Shown: positions 51,315-61,864, counted from the first letter of the stretch. The stretch is 64,000 nucleotides of DNA from Paraglaciecola psychrophila 170 (GCF_000347635.1 NC_020514.1:1488001-1552000); one strand, 5' to 3'. The notes: generated from the letters alone by a model not told the origin. Program-made: numbers and translations.

Positions 51315-51452
51315 CTCTAAAATCTAGGCTCAAGGTATTTATAAGTCATCATTTTAGCTATATCTCTGTTTCATTATATATTTCTGCATTTGCAAAAGTA
51401 ATCGTTGTTATTATGACTTTAATCAAAAAGTAGTTAGGTTTATTTGTATATT

Positions 51453-52331
51453 ATGGAAAAAACACAAGCACCTCCGCATACAAAATTAACAATATTAGTT
51501 GTTCTTTACAATATTGAAATCCTTGAGTCTGAAACAGTGAAAAGTTTAATTTTAACTTCCTTAGGTATCCAAAGTGTAAAATTACTTATATGGAATAATG
51601 GTCCTGATTATTTAAAAGTTAGCGATGTTGAACCGTTAAAGAAAGTTGGCTTTGATGCAGAGGTAATAGAGACAATAGGTAATGAATCATTAGCAGTAAT
51701 TTATAATCACTTTATTCATAGATACAGCAGTGAAAATTATTTGATACTCGATCATGATACTGTTTTAAATGATATTTACCTTGCGGAGACATTATCATCA
51801 AAGTCATCAGAGTTATCTGTCCCTACGATAAGAATGAATGGAAATATTGAGGGGCCTTATTTAAATAAATCGATTATTAAGTTTCCGCAAAGGCTTAGTA
51901 CTAGTGATCACATTATGGCTATAGGAAGTGGCTTAGTTATAGGCAGGGAAATTGTACAGGAAATAAAGGCTTCATATAGTAGTGTGTTCGATGAACGTTT
52001 TTATTTATATGGTGTAGACTCAACATTTTTTCATCGGGTCAATAAACTAAAGTTAGGTAACCGCGTGAAAGTAATTTCAGGCTTCGAACACTTTTTGTCG
52101 AGACTCGAAAGTGAACCGGAAAAATTGAAAGCCTTTAGAAGAAAAGAAAGAGCATATGACAGTGGGTTGCAGTTTAAGTATTATTATTCATTTTTAAGAT
52201 CGTATTACCTGTTTTCACGACTTTTATTAGATTGTATTATCAACAAAGTGTTAGGTAGGTCTCAGTCAATTAATTATCTAGACTTGATGGCAGCCTTCTA
52301 TAACGGCGTACATTACAGAAAAGATCACTAA
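51453..52331 (+). CDS. Family 2 glycosyltransferase
   Basis: 292 residues from ATG 51453; the frame is open to a TTG at 51444. GT-A fold: N-terminal TILVVLYNIEI, the DXD-like LILDHDTVLND near 104-114, and the late acidic motif FDERFYLYGVD. It resembles rhamnosyltransferase-type GT2 enzymes. It would add a sugar to the undecaprenyl-linked unit at the cytoplasmic face. Donor unknown; dTDP-rhamnose is a fair guess given rmlABCD. Confidence 0.8.
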   Translation: MEKTQAPPHTKLTILVVLYNIEILESETVKSLILTSLGIQSVKLLIWNNGPDYLKVSDVEPLKKVGFDAEVIETIGNESLAVIYNHFIHRYSSENYLILDHDTVLNDIYLAETLSSKSSELSVPTIRMNGNIEGPYLNKSIIKFPQRLSTSDHIMAIGSGLVIGREIVQEIKASYSSVFDERFYLYGVDSTFFHRVNKLKLGNRVKVISGFEHFLSRLESEPEKLKAFRRKERAYDSGLQFKYYYSFLRSYYLFSRLLLDCIINKVLGRSQSINYLDLMAAFYNGVHYRKDH

Positions 52332-52365
52332 AGTTTCCCCCTAAGTGAGTACGAGAGTTTCTATT

Positions 52366-53504
52366 ATGAATAAAAAAACTATTCTAGTTTTAAATACCCT
52401 ATATTGGCCATATAAAATTGGAGGTGCTGAATGCTCGGTACAAATACTTGTCGAAGGATTAAGAGCCCAGGGGCATGATGTAAGGGTTATATCTACTACC
52501 GAAAAAAGCAGTGTAAATAACTTAAATAAGCGTGATAGTGAAACCAGTTTTAATTACGGTAATATATATTGGCCATTCGACGGAAATGAACACGGTATAT
52601 ACAGGTTAGGGTATCATCTTATAGATTCATATAATCTTCTTGGGTTTTATCGTGTATACAAAGCCCTTAAAATAGTAAAGCCTGATGTATTAATAACAAA
52701 TAATTTACAGGGCTTTTCATCATTTTCTTGGTTAGCTGCACTCATTAATAGTACACCGATAATTCATATAATTAGAGATTATGCTCTTCTGTCGGTAGAC
52801 CCTAGTCGAGAAAAAACAAAAAAAATACCTTTTCAAGTATTTGACTTCTTTATGAGGTGGCATTATAGATATCTCTTAAAAAAAGTTCATAAGGTTATTG
52901 GAATATCTCAATTTATTTTAAATGAGCATCAGCGATCCGTTAACATGTCGAAAAATCAATGTGATGTTCTGTATAATCCGGTTGTCTGTCCTGAAATATC
53001 AGCTAGCAGTAACCATAAAGGTAAACCTATTGTCGGATATATTGGTCGTGTCTCAGAGGAAAAAGGTATTGCTTGGCTGTTAAATAGCCTTGTTCAACAA
53101 GACACTGAATTTTCACTTAACGTTATTGTTGCTGGAGAGGGGCCAATATTATCACAATTGAAATCTGAATATGCAGGGCAAGTGACGTTTTTAGGTAAGG
53201 TAGAGCCTAAAGAGTTTTTTTCTTAAAATTGATTTATTGGTTGTTCCTTCTAAATGGGCTGAACCATTTGGGCGTGTAGTTATTGAAGCGTATTCATACG
53301 GTATCCCTGTAATCACCACCAATATGGGGGGGCTTCCTGAGATTATTTATCCTGCTCATAAAGATAACTTAATGTTTGAACCTTTTGATGAACATGGGTT
53401 TAAGTTCATCATTAAATAGTGCCATTCTTAACATAAGGAATGAAACACAATCCCAAAAATTAATCGATTATGCCGCTTTGTTTTCTGTAGAGTCTTATAA
53501 CTAA
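52366..53504 (+). pseudogene. Family 4 glycosyltransferase with two frameshifts
   Basis: From ATG 52366 the N-terminal domain (LNTLYWPYKIGGAECSVQIL) and the GT4 centre (GYIGRVSEEKGIAWLL) are in one frame. At T7 (53215-53221) the frame stops as KEFFS-stop; one T fewer gives KEFFLKIDLLVVPSKWAEPF, the donor-binding motif with GRVVIEAYSYGIPVI. A second shift near 53416 is needed to reach the natural C-terminus NSAILNIRNETQSQKLIDYA and the stop at 53502-53504. Joined length is about 379 residues. With two separate shifts, true inactivation is likelier than for the single-shift genes. Confidence 0.82.
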
Positions 53505-53545
53505 AAATGTTAACCGCATTATCGATGATACTTTAGTTATTTAAT

Positions 53546-54829
53546 ATGAGTAAGCTTAAAAATATTCAATTAATTTTTTTCCAGTTATTGTTACTTCTAT
53601 CTGGTTTATCGTTAGTAATGGTTCTACTGAAAGGAGCTGTTAGCCCATTTTTTGGTCTATACAAAGAGTTTTTCTGTGTTGTCATTATTTTATTAGGGAT
53701 AAATAAATTAAAGTTTAATTATGTTTTTTTTGTTTTCATTTTAATATTTTTTATCTATAGTATTTCCAGTATTATCTCTACACAAGTTTACCGTCCTCTA
53801 GACTTGTATTTTTATATCTACCAATTTAAAATTGAATTTTTTTATATCATATTGATTTTTTCATTGATAAGTATGACTAGATGTCATGGTGATACTGTAG
53901 CTGCTTATGAAAGATTCAAGTCTATAATGTTTTTTCTAGTTATTATTAATATTTTATTGGCAATCAGCCAACATATATTTTTTAATGATGTTATTAGGAT
54001 TCTGGGATTTAAAGGGGACGTAAATGGACTTAGAGCAGAGTTTGGGGGGATTGTTATACAAACTCAGAATGGTCTTTTTCGCTCAATAGGCACCTTTAGC
54101 ACTCCTATGGCCTTAGCTGAATTCTTAGCGTTTTGCCTTGTATTTTGTGCTATCAATATAAAAAAGCCGGTTATAAAAAATTTATTTGTATTAATATGTT
54201 TAGTCAGTATTTATTTTACATCTTATAAAACGACATGGACTTATTTACCGGCACTTTTGTTTTTTATATACATGCCAACAAAATCACATAGAATTTTTAC
54301 CAATATTTACTCTATTAGCTTACTTGTCTTTGGTTTTTTATCAACCCATACTTATTTTATGTATGATTTTTTTTTAGATATTTCACCGGCTTACGCGGAA
54401 TACAGTATAAGGTTAAGAATAGAGTTTGTAGAAAGAATTTTTTACCAAATGACGCATTTCACTCAATATTTTTTTGGAGCAGGGTATGGTTTCAATGGGG
54501 GTCTACTAGAATACTTACCTGGCTCAGTACCATTAGATAGTCTTTATATATATTTGCTGTCTAATTACGGTCTAATTTCTATTTTTACGTTAACACTTTT
54601 TTTCATCGTGACTATATGCAGGATGAAAAATTTAAAATATAGTGTTTTTAATGACGGAGATTTAGGTCTATTTATAATTAAGAATTACATACTTATTATG
54701 TTATCAGCAAACTTATTCTGGAATAACCCTATTGTAAATTACCCTTCTTTATTTTTTCCTCTTGTCTGTTATATTTTACTTATTAAAAAGAGAAAGCATG
54801 AAAGACGTTCTTTGGATTATGCCACCTAA
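53546..54829 (+). CDS. wzy: Wzy-type O-antigen/EPS polymerase
   Basis: 427 residues, about 11-12 membrane helices and a large periplasmic loop at about 285-345 (FFGAGYGFNGGLLEYLPGS). This is the O-antigen ligase/polymerase (Wzy_C) pattern, with little sequence identity expected. It polymerises repeat units in the periplasm. Strongly A+T-rich. It overlaps the next gene by 32 bases. Confidence 0.82.
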   Translation: MSKLKNIQLIFFQLLLLLSGLSLVMVLLKGAVSPFFGLYKEFFCVVIILLGINKLKFNYVFFVFILIFFIYSISSIISTQVYRPLDLYFYIYQFKIEFFYIILIFSLISMTRCHGDTVAAYERFKSIMFFLVIINILLAISQHIFFNDVIRILGFKGDVNGLRAEFGGIVIQTQNGLFRSIGTFSTPMALAEFLAFCLVFCAINIKKPVIKNLFVLICLVSIYFTSYKTTWTYLPALLFFIYMPTKSHRIFTNIYSISLLVFGFLSTHTYFMYDFFLDISPAYAEYSIRLRIEFVERIFYQMTHFTQYFFGAGYGFNGGLLEYLPGSVPLDSLYIYLLSNYGLISIFTLTLFFIVTICRMKNLKYSVFNDGDLGLFIIKNYILIMLSANLFWNNPIVNYPSLFFPLVCYILLIKKRKHERRSLDYAT

Positions 54830-55868
54830 AAGACTAATTAATAGTGGAGTGTATAAATACAGTGACTTGATAATAAACTCAGCCCCTAACATTCAAAAAT
54901 TACACCTTCCGAATAATAAACTTCGTTATATTTTTCAATTTTTAATTCTTCCATTTATCTTAATCTTTAGTTCGATGATTTATAAGAAAGTTATCTTTGC
55001 AGAAGAGGGGTACGGATTTTTAGTACCTTTCTTTTTAAGAGAAAAAATTATTATAGTGCATGACATCAGAACTAGTGACGAAGTTACCTCATTTAAAGAA
55101 TGGTTAAAATCAATATACATTAAGTTAAGTCTTCTAGGGATAAGATATTCCAATAAGATTATTTGCGTGAGTAAATTTACTGAAAATAGCTTGAAATCAA
55201 ATAATATATGTGATTTTTCTACTACCTCTGTTAGCGTGATTTATAACGCCATTGAAAAAGAGGTTCTACTTACTGATGGTACAGTAGATAAAAAACTGGT
55301 TGATTTTGTTAATAATGCAAAACAATTCCCGAATAAAGTCGTTTTTTTGTATGTTGGTTCGGATGAAACTAGAAAGAATACTATTGCCCTCGTAAAAGCG
55401 CTCAATAGTGCTTCACCAACTTTTAGTAAAAATATCTTTTTATTAAAAGTTGGTCGACCTATTAATGAAAGTAATTTTGAACTTGTTAACAAACAGCTTG
55501 TGTCCAGTAATAATATTACAGGATTCTTGTGCCTTTCAGAAGTTTCCTCCATTGATTTAGATTATGTTTATTCTATGTCTGATGTGTTTATTATGCCATC
55601 TACATTTGAAGGGTTTGGGCGTACGCCAATCGAAGCACAATGTTATGGGTTGCCTGTAATATCTACTGATGCTGCTGCATTAGCAGAGGTCTTAGGTGAT
55701 TCTTGCATCCGGATTCCAGCCCCATACGGTAGCGAACAAATTAAATTTGCAATAGATAAATGGCTATCTTGTTATAATAATCAAGATTTAATTTTGACAG
55801 GACATCAAAATGCTCAGAGATTTTCGAAAGAGAGTGTTGTGAAGCAATTTAAAGAGTTTATACAATGA
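54798..55868 (+). CDS. Family 4 glycosyltransferase
   Basis: 356 residues from ATG 54798; the open frame extends to 54762 but the internal start has AGAGAAAG upstream. GT-B fold with the GT4 signature VFIMPSTFEGFGRTPIEAQC near 270-290 and the phosphate-binding region VFLYVGSDETRKNT. It overlaps wzy by 32 bases and the next gene by 4. Acceptor and donor unknown. Confidence 0.85.
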   Translation: MKDVLWIMPPKRLINSGVYKYSDLIINSAPNIQKLHLPNNKLRYIFQFLILPFILIFSSMIYKKVIFAEEGYGFLVPFFLREKIIIVHDIRTSDEVTSFKEWLKSIYIKLSLLGIRYSNKIICVSKFTENSLKSNNICDFSTTSVSVIYNAIEKEVLLTDGTVDKKLVDFVNNAKQFPNKVVFLYVGSDETRKNTIALVKALNSASPTFSKNIFLLKVGRPINESNFELVNKQLVSSNNITGFLCLSEVSSIDLDYVYSMSDVFIMPSTFEGFGRTPIEAQCYGLPVISTDAAALAEVLGDSCIRIPAPYGSEQIKFAIDKWLSCYNNQDLILTGHQNAQRFSKESVVKQFKEFIQ

Positions 55869-57064
55869 AAAAAATAGTGATTTTAACCCCAAGATTTCCA
55901 TTCCCTGTTATAGGAGGTGATCGTTTAAGAATATATTTCTTGTGTAAAGAACTAAGCAAGCACTTTAGTTTAACTCTCCTCAGCCTTTGTGAGTCTAAAG
56001 AAGAAATGGAAATGGATGTATCTGATGATACAGTCTTTGATAATATAGAAAGGGTTTATATGCCTAAATGGAGATCGTATTTTAATTGTCTCTGCTGTTT
56101 ACCGACAAAGACTCCTTTACAAGTAGCTTATTATAAAAATAATGAATTTCAAAAAAAATTAATCACGTTATCCAAAGTAAATGATGCTGTGTTTTCTCAT
56201 TTGGTTCGAGTTTCTGAGTATACAAAAAATATAAATTTACCGAAAATCATAGAATTAACAGATGCTATCTCAATGAACTATGAACGAGTATCGGGTCTAG
56301 CTAAATCTTTTGGTTTTAAAAACTTAGTATACTCATTGGAACAATCACGATTAAAAAAATACGAAAAATCAATAGCAACCAAGTTTGATTATTCGGTATT
56401 AGTATCTCAAATAGACAAAGACTATTTATTTCACCCTGACGACGCCGTTTATGAACGAGTTTTAGTCTGCTCTAATGGTGTCGATACACAGACATTAAGC
56501 TATGAGTATGGTAAAGGCTATAAGCAACTTATATTTATCGGGAACCTATATTCTATCCAAAATCTTGATGCCGCTTATTGGTTTGCTAAAAATGTAATGC
56601 CGTCCTTGAGAGAAATAGATGATTATACCTTTAAGATTGTAGGTAGAATAAAATCAAATGACGCAAAAAAATTTGATCAATTTGATGCTGTTTATTTAAC
56701 TGGCTCGGTAGAGTCAATTTTAGATGAAGTTAGAGGCTCTCTGGCTGGGATTTGTTCAGTTCGACTCGGCGCAGGGGTTCAAAATAAAATACTAGAGTAT
56801 ATGTCTCTAGGTATACCTACAATTACTAGCTCTACAGGTTTAGAGGGAATAGAAGCCACACCAGATAAAAATATTTTAGTAGCAGATAAACCTTCTGAAT
56901 ATATTAATGCAATATTAAAGTTGAGTAAGGATGCTACATTTGCTGAGACTATTTCTTTAAATGCTAGAAACTATGTAGTATCTAAACATTCATGGGGTAC
57001 TAGAGTTTTACCCGTAATTAAAGCATGTAAATCACTGCTTATTGATAACCATATCGAAAGCTAA
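55865..57064 (+). CDS. Family 4 glycosyltransferase
   Basis: 399 residues. The N-terminus ILTPRFPFPVIGGDRLRIYF and the C-terminal half (LIFIGNLYSIQNLDAAYWF, VRLGAGVQNKILEYMSLGIP) are typical of GT4 sugar transferases of exopolysaccharide loci. The start overlaps the previous stop (ATGA). It is the last transferase before rmlA, 28 bases away. Confidence 0.85.
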   Translation: MKKIVILTPRFPFPVIGGDRLRIYFLCKELSKHFSLTLLSLCESKEEMEMDVSDDTVFDNIERVYMPKWRSYFNCLCCLPTKTPLQVAYYKNNEFQKKLITLSKVNDAVFSHLVRVSEYTKNINLPKIIELTDAISMNYERVSGLAKSFGFKNLVYSLEQSRLKKYEKSIATKFDYSVLVSQIDKDYLFHPDDAVYERVLVCSNGVDTQTLSYEYGKGYKQLIFIGNLYSIQNLDAAYWFAKNVMPSLREIDDYTFKIVGRIKSNDAKKFDQFDAVYLTGSVESILDEVRGSLAGICSVRLGAGVQNKILEYMSLGIPTITSSTGLEGIEATPDKNILVADKPSEYINAILKLSKDATFAETISLNARNYVVSKHSWGTRVLPVIKACKSLLIDNHIES

Positions 57065-57092
57065 TTATAGAAAACTTATTTAAGGTCGGATT

Positions 57093-57971
57093 ATGCACAA
57101 AGGAATAATTCTAGCGGGAGGCAGTGGTACTCGCTTATATCCATTAACTAAAGTTGTTAGTAAGCAACTAATGCCAGTTTACGATAAACCTATGGTTTAT
57201 TACCCTCTCGCAACATTAATGCAAGCAGGTATTCAAGAAATACTAATAATATCTTCACCTGAAGAAACGCATCGTTTTGAAAATCTTTTAGGTAATGGTG
57301 AAAATTTTGGTGTCTCTATTTCTTACAAAGTACAACCTAGCCCTGACGGTTTGGCTCAAGCATTTATTCTTGCAGAAGAGTTTCTTGTAGGTTCTGCTGC
57401 AGCGCTCGTACTTGGCGATAATATGTTTTATGGCCATGATCTGACTAAGTCATTACAGAACGCTAATGCTCAACAATCTGGCGGAACGGTGTTTGGCTAT
57501 CACGTAGCGAATCCTCGATCTTATGGTGTGGTTGAATTTGATGATACTGGTACTGCAGTGTCTATTGAAGAAAAGCCGTCGGAGCCAAAGTCTAATTATG
57601 CTGTTTCTGGTTTATATTTCTTCGATAAACGCGTAGTGGAATTTGCGAAAAATGTTCAGCCTTCTGCCCGTGGTGAATTAGAAATAACGGATGTAATTGA
57701 TCAATATTTAAAGGCAGGTGAGTTAAAGGTTGAAATTATGGGGCGTGGTACAGCATGGCTTGACACCGGTACTCATGACGATTTACTCGCTGCAGCCAAT
57801 TTCATTTCGACTATTGAGAAGCGACAGGGTCTAAAAGTTAATTGCCCTGAAGAAGTCGCATATCGTAATGGTTGGTTGAGTGAAGATAAGTTACGTGAAA
57901 TAGCCAAACCTTTGCTTAAAAGTGGTTATGGTGAGTATTTAATTAAACTGATTGAAGAGCGTGTATTTTAA
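57093..57971 (+). CDS. rmlA: Glucose-1-phosphate thymidylyltransferase
   Basis: 292 residues. Signatures [34 protein letters not shown] and [16 protein letters not shown] are intact. First step of dTDP-L-rhamnose synthesis. It overlaps rmlC by one base. Composition returns towards the genome average from here on. Confidence 0.97.
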   Translation: MHKGIILAGGSGTRLYPLTKVVSKQLMPVYDKPMVYYPLATLMQAGIQEILIISSPEETHRFENLLGNGENFGVSISYKVQPSPDGLAQAFILAEEFLVGSAAALVLGDNMFYGHDLTKSLQNANAQQSGGTVFGYHVANPRSYGVVEFDDTGTAVSIEEKPSEPKSNYAVSGLYFFDKRVVEFAKNVQPSARGELEITDVIDQYLKAGELKVEIMGRGTAWLDTGTHDDLLAAANFISTIEKRQGLKVNCPEEVAYRNGWLSEDKLREIAKPLLKSGYGEYLIKLIEERVF

Positions 57972-58519
57972 TGCGATATATCGATACTGCTATTGCGGAT
58001 GTTAAAATAATCGAAGCGAAAGTTTTTGGTGATGAACGTGGTTTTTTTATGGAAACCTTTCGTGTTGACGAGTTTACTAAGCACTGTTCACAGCAAACCT
58101 TTGTACAAGACAACCACAGCAAATCAAGTCACGGAATTTTACGTGGCTTGCATTATCAGCTGAAAAATACGCAGGGCAAACTAGTCAGGGTCACATCAGG
58201 CGAAGTTTATGATGTTGCGGTTGATATGCGTAAATCATCACCTACTTATGGCCAGTATGTTGGCGTGGTACTTTCTGGCGACAATAAGCGGCAATTATGG
58301 GTGCCAGAAGGCTTTGCTCATGGCTTTTATGTTATGAGTGAGTCGGCCGAATTCGTTTATAAGTGTACCGATTATTATGCCCCTGAGCATGAAGTGTCAT
58401 TATTATGGAACGATCCAACATTAAATATTCAATGGCCGCTACACGATGGCAATACGCCTTCGTTATCTGCAAAAGATGAAGTAGGACTGTTGTTTAAACA
58501 TGCGCCAACATTTAAATAA
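57971..58519 (+). CDS. rmlC: dTDP-4-dehydrorhamnose 3,5-epimerase
   Basis: 182 residues, cupin fold. Catalytic His in HYQLKNTQGKLVRV and the motifs DNHSKSSHGILRGLHYQ and VPEGFAHGFYV are intact. Third step of the pathway. Start overlaps the rmlA stop. Confidence 0.97.
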   Translation: MRYIDTAIADVKIIEAKVFGDERGFFMETFRVDEFTKHCSQQTFVQDNHSKSSHGILRGLHYQLKNTQGKLVRVTSGEVYDVAVDMRKSSPTYGQYVGVVLSGDNKRQLWVPEGFAHGFYVMSESAEFVYKCTDYYAPEHEVSLLWNDPTLNIQWPLHDGNTPSLSAKDEVGLLFKHAPTFK

Positions 58520-58542
58520 ATACTTAGTTAAATTGATAAATA

Positions 58543-59439
58543 ATGACAAATAACAGCACATCGAAAATAATCGTTATTGGAAAGTCTGGCCAACTTGCTT
58601 GGGAATTAAGTCAACTTTCAACACCTGAATGCACAATAGTCTGTTTAGGTCGTGATGATGTTAACGTGCAAGATATTCCTGCCCTCGTTAATTGTTTAAA
58701 GCAGCATAACGCAGTTGGTGTTATTAATGCCTCAGCTTACACCGCAGTTGATAAAGCTGAAAGTGATGTTGACAATGCTTTTGCACTTAATGCCAATGCT
58801 GTTGGTAACTTAGCGCAGGCGTGTAAAAATGTGTCGGTGCCATTTGTGCATATATCAACAGATTTTGTCTTTCATGGTGATAAGGGCGTACCTTATTTAC
58901 CCGGTGACGACATCAATCCGTTAGGTGTTTATGGCGCGAGTAAAGCGCAAGGTGAACAGTTAATTGCCAATATTTACCCCGAGCATAGCGCTATTATCCG
59001 CACGTCTTGGGTGTATTCAACACATGGTAATAACTTTGTAAAAACGATGCTCAATCTCATGGCGTGTAAACCTGAACTAGGGGTTATTAGTGACCAAATT
59101 GGTACACCAACTTACGCTAAAGGTTTAGCGCAAGCCTGTATTGCCAGTTTAACCAACCAAGTTGTAGGTGTTCATCACTATACTGATACCGGAGTGGCGA
59201 GTTGGTTTGATTTTGCTGTGGCTATTCAAAATATCGGTGTTGAACTGGGTTTATTAGATAAAAAAATTCCAATCAAGCCTATTACTACTGCGCAATACCC
59301 AACGCCAGCTAAACGCCCACATTACAGTGTGCTAGATAAAAGCAGTTTAGTTAACGCTATGCCGGAGATGTCGCTAGTGCATTGGCAAGAACAGTTAACA
59401 CATATGATGACCGCGTTAAAAAATGAACGCGAAGCATAG
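58543..59439 (+). CDS. rmlD: dTDP-4-dehydrorhamnose reductase
   Basis: 298 residues, short-chain dehydrogenase. NADP motif GKSGQLAWELSQL (a GxxGQLG variant), STDFVFHGDKGVPY, and YGASKAQGEQ with the Tyr-Lys pair. Makes dTDP-L-rhamnose. The final Gly of the usual GQLG is replaced by Ala. Confidence 0.96.
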   Translation: MTNNSTSKIIVIGKSGQLAWELSQLSTPECTIVCLGRDDVNVQDIPALVNCLKQHNAVGVINASAYTAVDKAESDVDNAFALNANAVGNLAQACKNVSVPFVHISTDFVFHGDKGVPYLPGDDINPLGVYGASKAQGEQLIANIYPEHSAIIRTSWVYSTHGNNFVKTMLNLMACKPELGVISDQIGTPTYAKGLAQACIASLTNQVVGVHHYTDTGVASWFDFAVAIQNIGVELGLLDKKIPIKPITTAQYPTPAKRPHYSVLDKSSLVNAMPEMSLVHWQEQLTHMMTALKNEREA

Positions 59440-59468
59440 TTAAATTATATCATTTTTTAGAGATTTTC

Positions 59469-60569
59469 ATGAAAAAATTATTAGTTACAGGTGGTGCAGG
59501 TTTTATTGGTGCCAATTTTGTACATTATTGGATGGCAAAATATTCAGCCGATAAAGTTGTGGTACTCGACGCGCTAACTTATGCAGGCAATATTGCTAAT
59601 TTAGATAGCGTAAAAGACGATGCTAACTTTAATTTTGTCCATGGCAATATTTGTGACCAAGCCTTAATTGAGACATTACTGGTTGAACACAGTATTGATA
59701 CCTTAGTGCATTTTGCGGCAGAATCTCACGTTGACCGTTCGATTACAGGCCCTGATGCCTTTATCGAAACCAATATTATTGGCACTTATAGTTTACTTAA
59801 ATCGGCTAAAAAAGTGTGGTTAGATGGTAAGAGTATTCTTGAAGGACATCGCTTTCATCATGTGTCTACCGATGAAGTTTATGGCACGCTTTCACCTACC
59901 GACCCTGCTTTTACAGAAAGCACGGCTTATGCGCCTAACTCACCCTATTCGGCCAGTAAAGCCGCTAGTGATCATTTAGTGCGAGCTTATCACCATACAT
60001 ATGGGTTAAATGTTACTACCAGTAATTGTTCAAACAACTATGGGCCGTTCCATTTTCCTGAAAAGCTTATTCCTTTAGTTATTACTAATATTTTGCATGA
60101 TAAAGCGTTGCCAATATACGGTGATGGTCAACAAATTCGTGATTGGTTATACGTTGAAGACCATGCTTACGGCATTGATTTAGTCTTACAAAATGGCCGA
60201 GTTGGTGAAAATTACAATATTGGTGGCGATAATGAATGGACAAATATTGATATTGTTAAAACCATTTCAAAATTGGTTGAACAAGAATTTTTGAAAAATA
60301 AAGACTTAGCGACTCGTTTTCCTGCGGCTAAAGCGGCGATGGCGCAAAACACTGAGTCACTTATTAGTTACGTTAAAGACCGACTTGGCCACGACCGTCG
60401 TTATGCTATTGACGCGACCAAAACTATTAATGAGTTGAGCTATAAGCCTAAAGAGTCGTTTGAAACAGGTATTGCTAAAACCGTTGCTTGGTATTTGAAT
60501 AATGAAGCTTGGTGGCAAAGTGTGATGGATGGCTCGTACCAAAACTGGATAGCAGAGCAATATTCATAA
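59469..60569 (+). CDS. rmlB: dTDP-glucose 4,6-dehydratase
   Basis: 366 residues. NAD motif TGGAGFIGANFVHYW, catalytic STDEVYGTL, YSASKAASDHLVRAY and SNNYGPFHFPEKLIPL are intact. Second step of dTDP-rhamnose synthesis. Placed last, in the order rmlA-C-D-B. No terminator is obvious after it. Confidence 0.97.
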   Translation: MKKLLVTGGAGFIGANFVHYWMAKYSADKVVVLDALTYAGNIANLDSVKDDANFNFVHGNICDQALIETLLVEHSIDTLVHFAAESHVDRSITGPDAFIETNIIGTYSLLKSAKKVWLDGKSILEGHRFHHVSTDEVYGTLSPTDPAFTESTAYAPNSPYSASKAASDHLVRAYHHTYGLNVTTSNCSNNYGPFHFPEKLIPLVITNILHDKALPIYGDGQQIRDWLYVEDHAYGIDLVLQNGRVGENYNIGGDNEWTNIDIVKTISKLVEQEFLKNKDLATRFPAAKAAMAQNTESLISYVKDRLGHDRRYAIDATKTINELSYKPKESFETGIAKTVAWYLNNEAWWQSVMDGSYQNWIAEQYS

Positions 60570-61074
60570 ACACTGCCCGCAGCTAAAAATATTTGAAGTA
60601 TGTAAAATATGTAAATCTAAAGAGGGCAGAGTCTGAGGTATCCCACAAAATAAACAGGTAAGTGATTTTTTAAATATTTGAAATATTCACGGTACTTGGT
60701 GGTCAGATTCATCGTCAAACATCACTAAAGACCCACACCATGAATTAAGTTGTTATTTTGAAGAAGCTTCTTACAGCTATCACGCCTAAAATGCTTAAAG
60801 TTATTCGAGCGTCATTTCATTACTGGTAGCTGTTAAACTAGTCGTCGTGCTCACTTATAAAGCTTGCTTATTTTCGAGATTATTCGTCTCGGGACTAAGG
60901 TGCACTTCTTGGGGTAATTCCCAATTTCGGGTGTTGCCGATTCAACGCTCAGGATGTCTGTTTTTCGCCGATTCATATATCGCGTGTCATTTACTGTCAC
61001 TTTATCGTTATTGGCCTTATGACGGTGTTTAGACGTCATAAAGGCAATGCCAATGTAACAATGTCGAATATTAT
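60570..61074. other. Gene-free region after rmlB
   Basis: About 500 bases with no frame longer than about 60 codons and no recognised motif. On the plus strand one stretch (about 61040-61170) reads GNANVTMSNIMSMLESQH and FVTGRWDIIGDMSVIYHASY in one frame and looks protein-like. It could be the end of another lost polysaccharide gene, but I cannot identify it. Confidence 0.35.
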
Positions 61075-61684
61075 GTCAATGCTCGAATCTCAGCACCCAT
61101 CCCCGAATTTTGTTACGGGTAGGTGGGATATTATTGGTGACATGTCCGTTATTTACCACGCATCTTATATCTGAAAACCAATACTTTATCGCAATGCTAT
61201 AGAGCTAGTTTCTGTATGAAGTGGTGAAGAAAGTGAGATGATTGAAGTTTTATTCTCTTGATTTCAAACCCGACAATCAAGTTTTCTCGACTATTTTGAT
61301 TCTTTACTACACATGGTATTAAATAATCTATATTTGGAAGTTCGCCAGTAATGTTGCTGTATGAAAACGGCTCAGTGTTTTAAGTGATATTTTTTATTTT
61401 CATTAAGTGACTTGAGTAATTTCGACGTGCTAATGGCTGAGCGAATAGGTCTGAAATATTTACCAACGCTTGTCATCTTATTAAACGTGGAATAACGGTA
61501 AATAGTGATGCAATTGGCAAGTTCTTTAATCGGTAATTCACTGCTAACAGGTGATACATTGGTCACAACAACGATGACGTTAAAGCCCAACTTCACATAG
61601 CTATCTGCAATGTATTTTAAGCTGTTTTCTACTCCACCAATATCAGGTAAGTCGGTGTTACTAGAAATAATATTGTTTTTTCAT
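61075..61684 (-). pseudogene. Glycosyltransferase remnant (GT4-like)
   Basis: A start-like ATG at 61684 is followed, after a shift in an A6 run (plus-strand T6, 61676-61681), by SSNTDLPDIGGVENSLKYIA and VKLGFNVIVVVTN, a typical GT4 N-terminus. Further sense is readable in other frames: YLIPCVVKNQNSRENLIVGF near 61280-61345, then DIRCVVNNGHVTNN near 61130-61180. Several stops and shifts separate the pieces and the C-terminal donor domain is missing. It faces opposite to the main cluster. Confidence 0.6.
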
Positions 61685-61864
61685 CTTTATTTCATTAGGC
61701 ATTTTCTTAATATTACTCAAACGTTCCAATAAGTTTATTGGCACCGGCTTGAACTAATAAACTTGTTGATACCAAGTAACTTAAAATCATTGCGTTGAAG
61801 TAAACGTACAGACTCAGTATAAATTCATATCGGTATAAGTGGCGATAATATTAAAAAGAACAGG

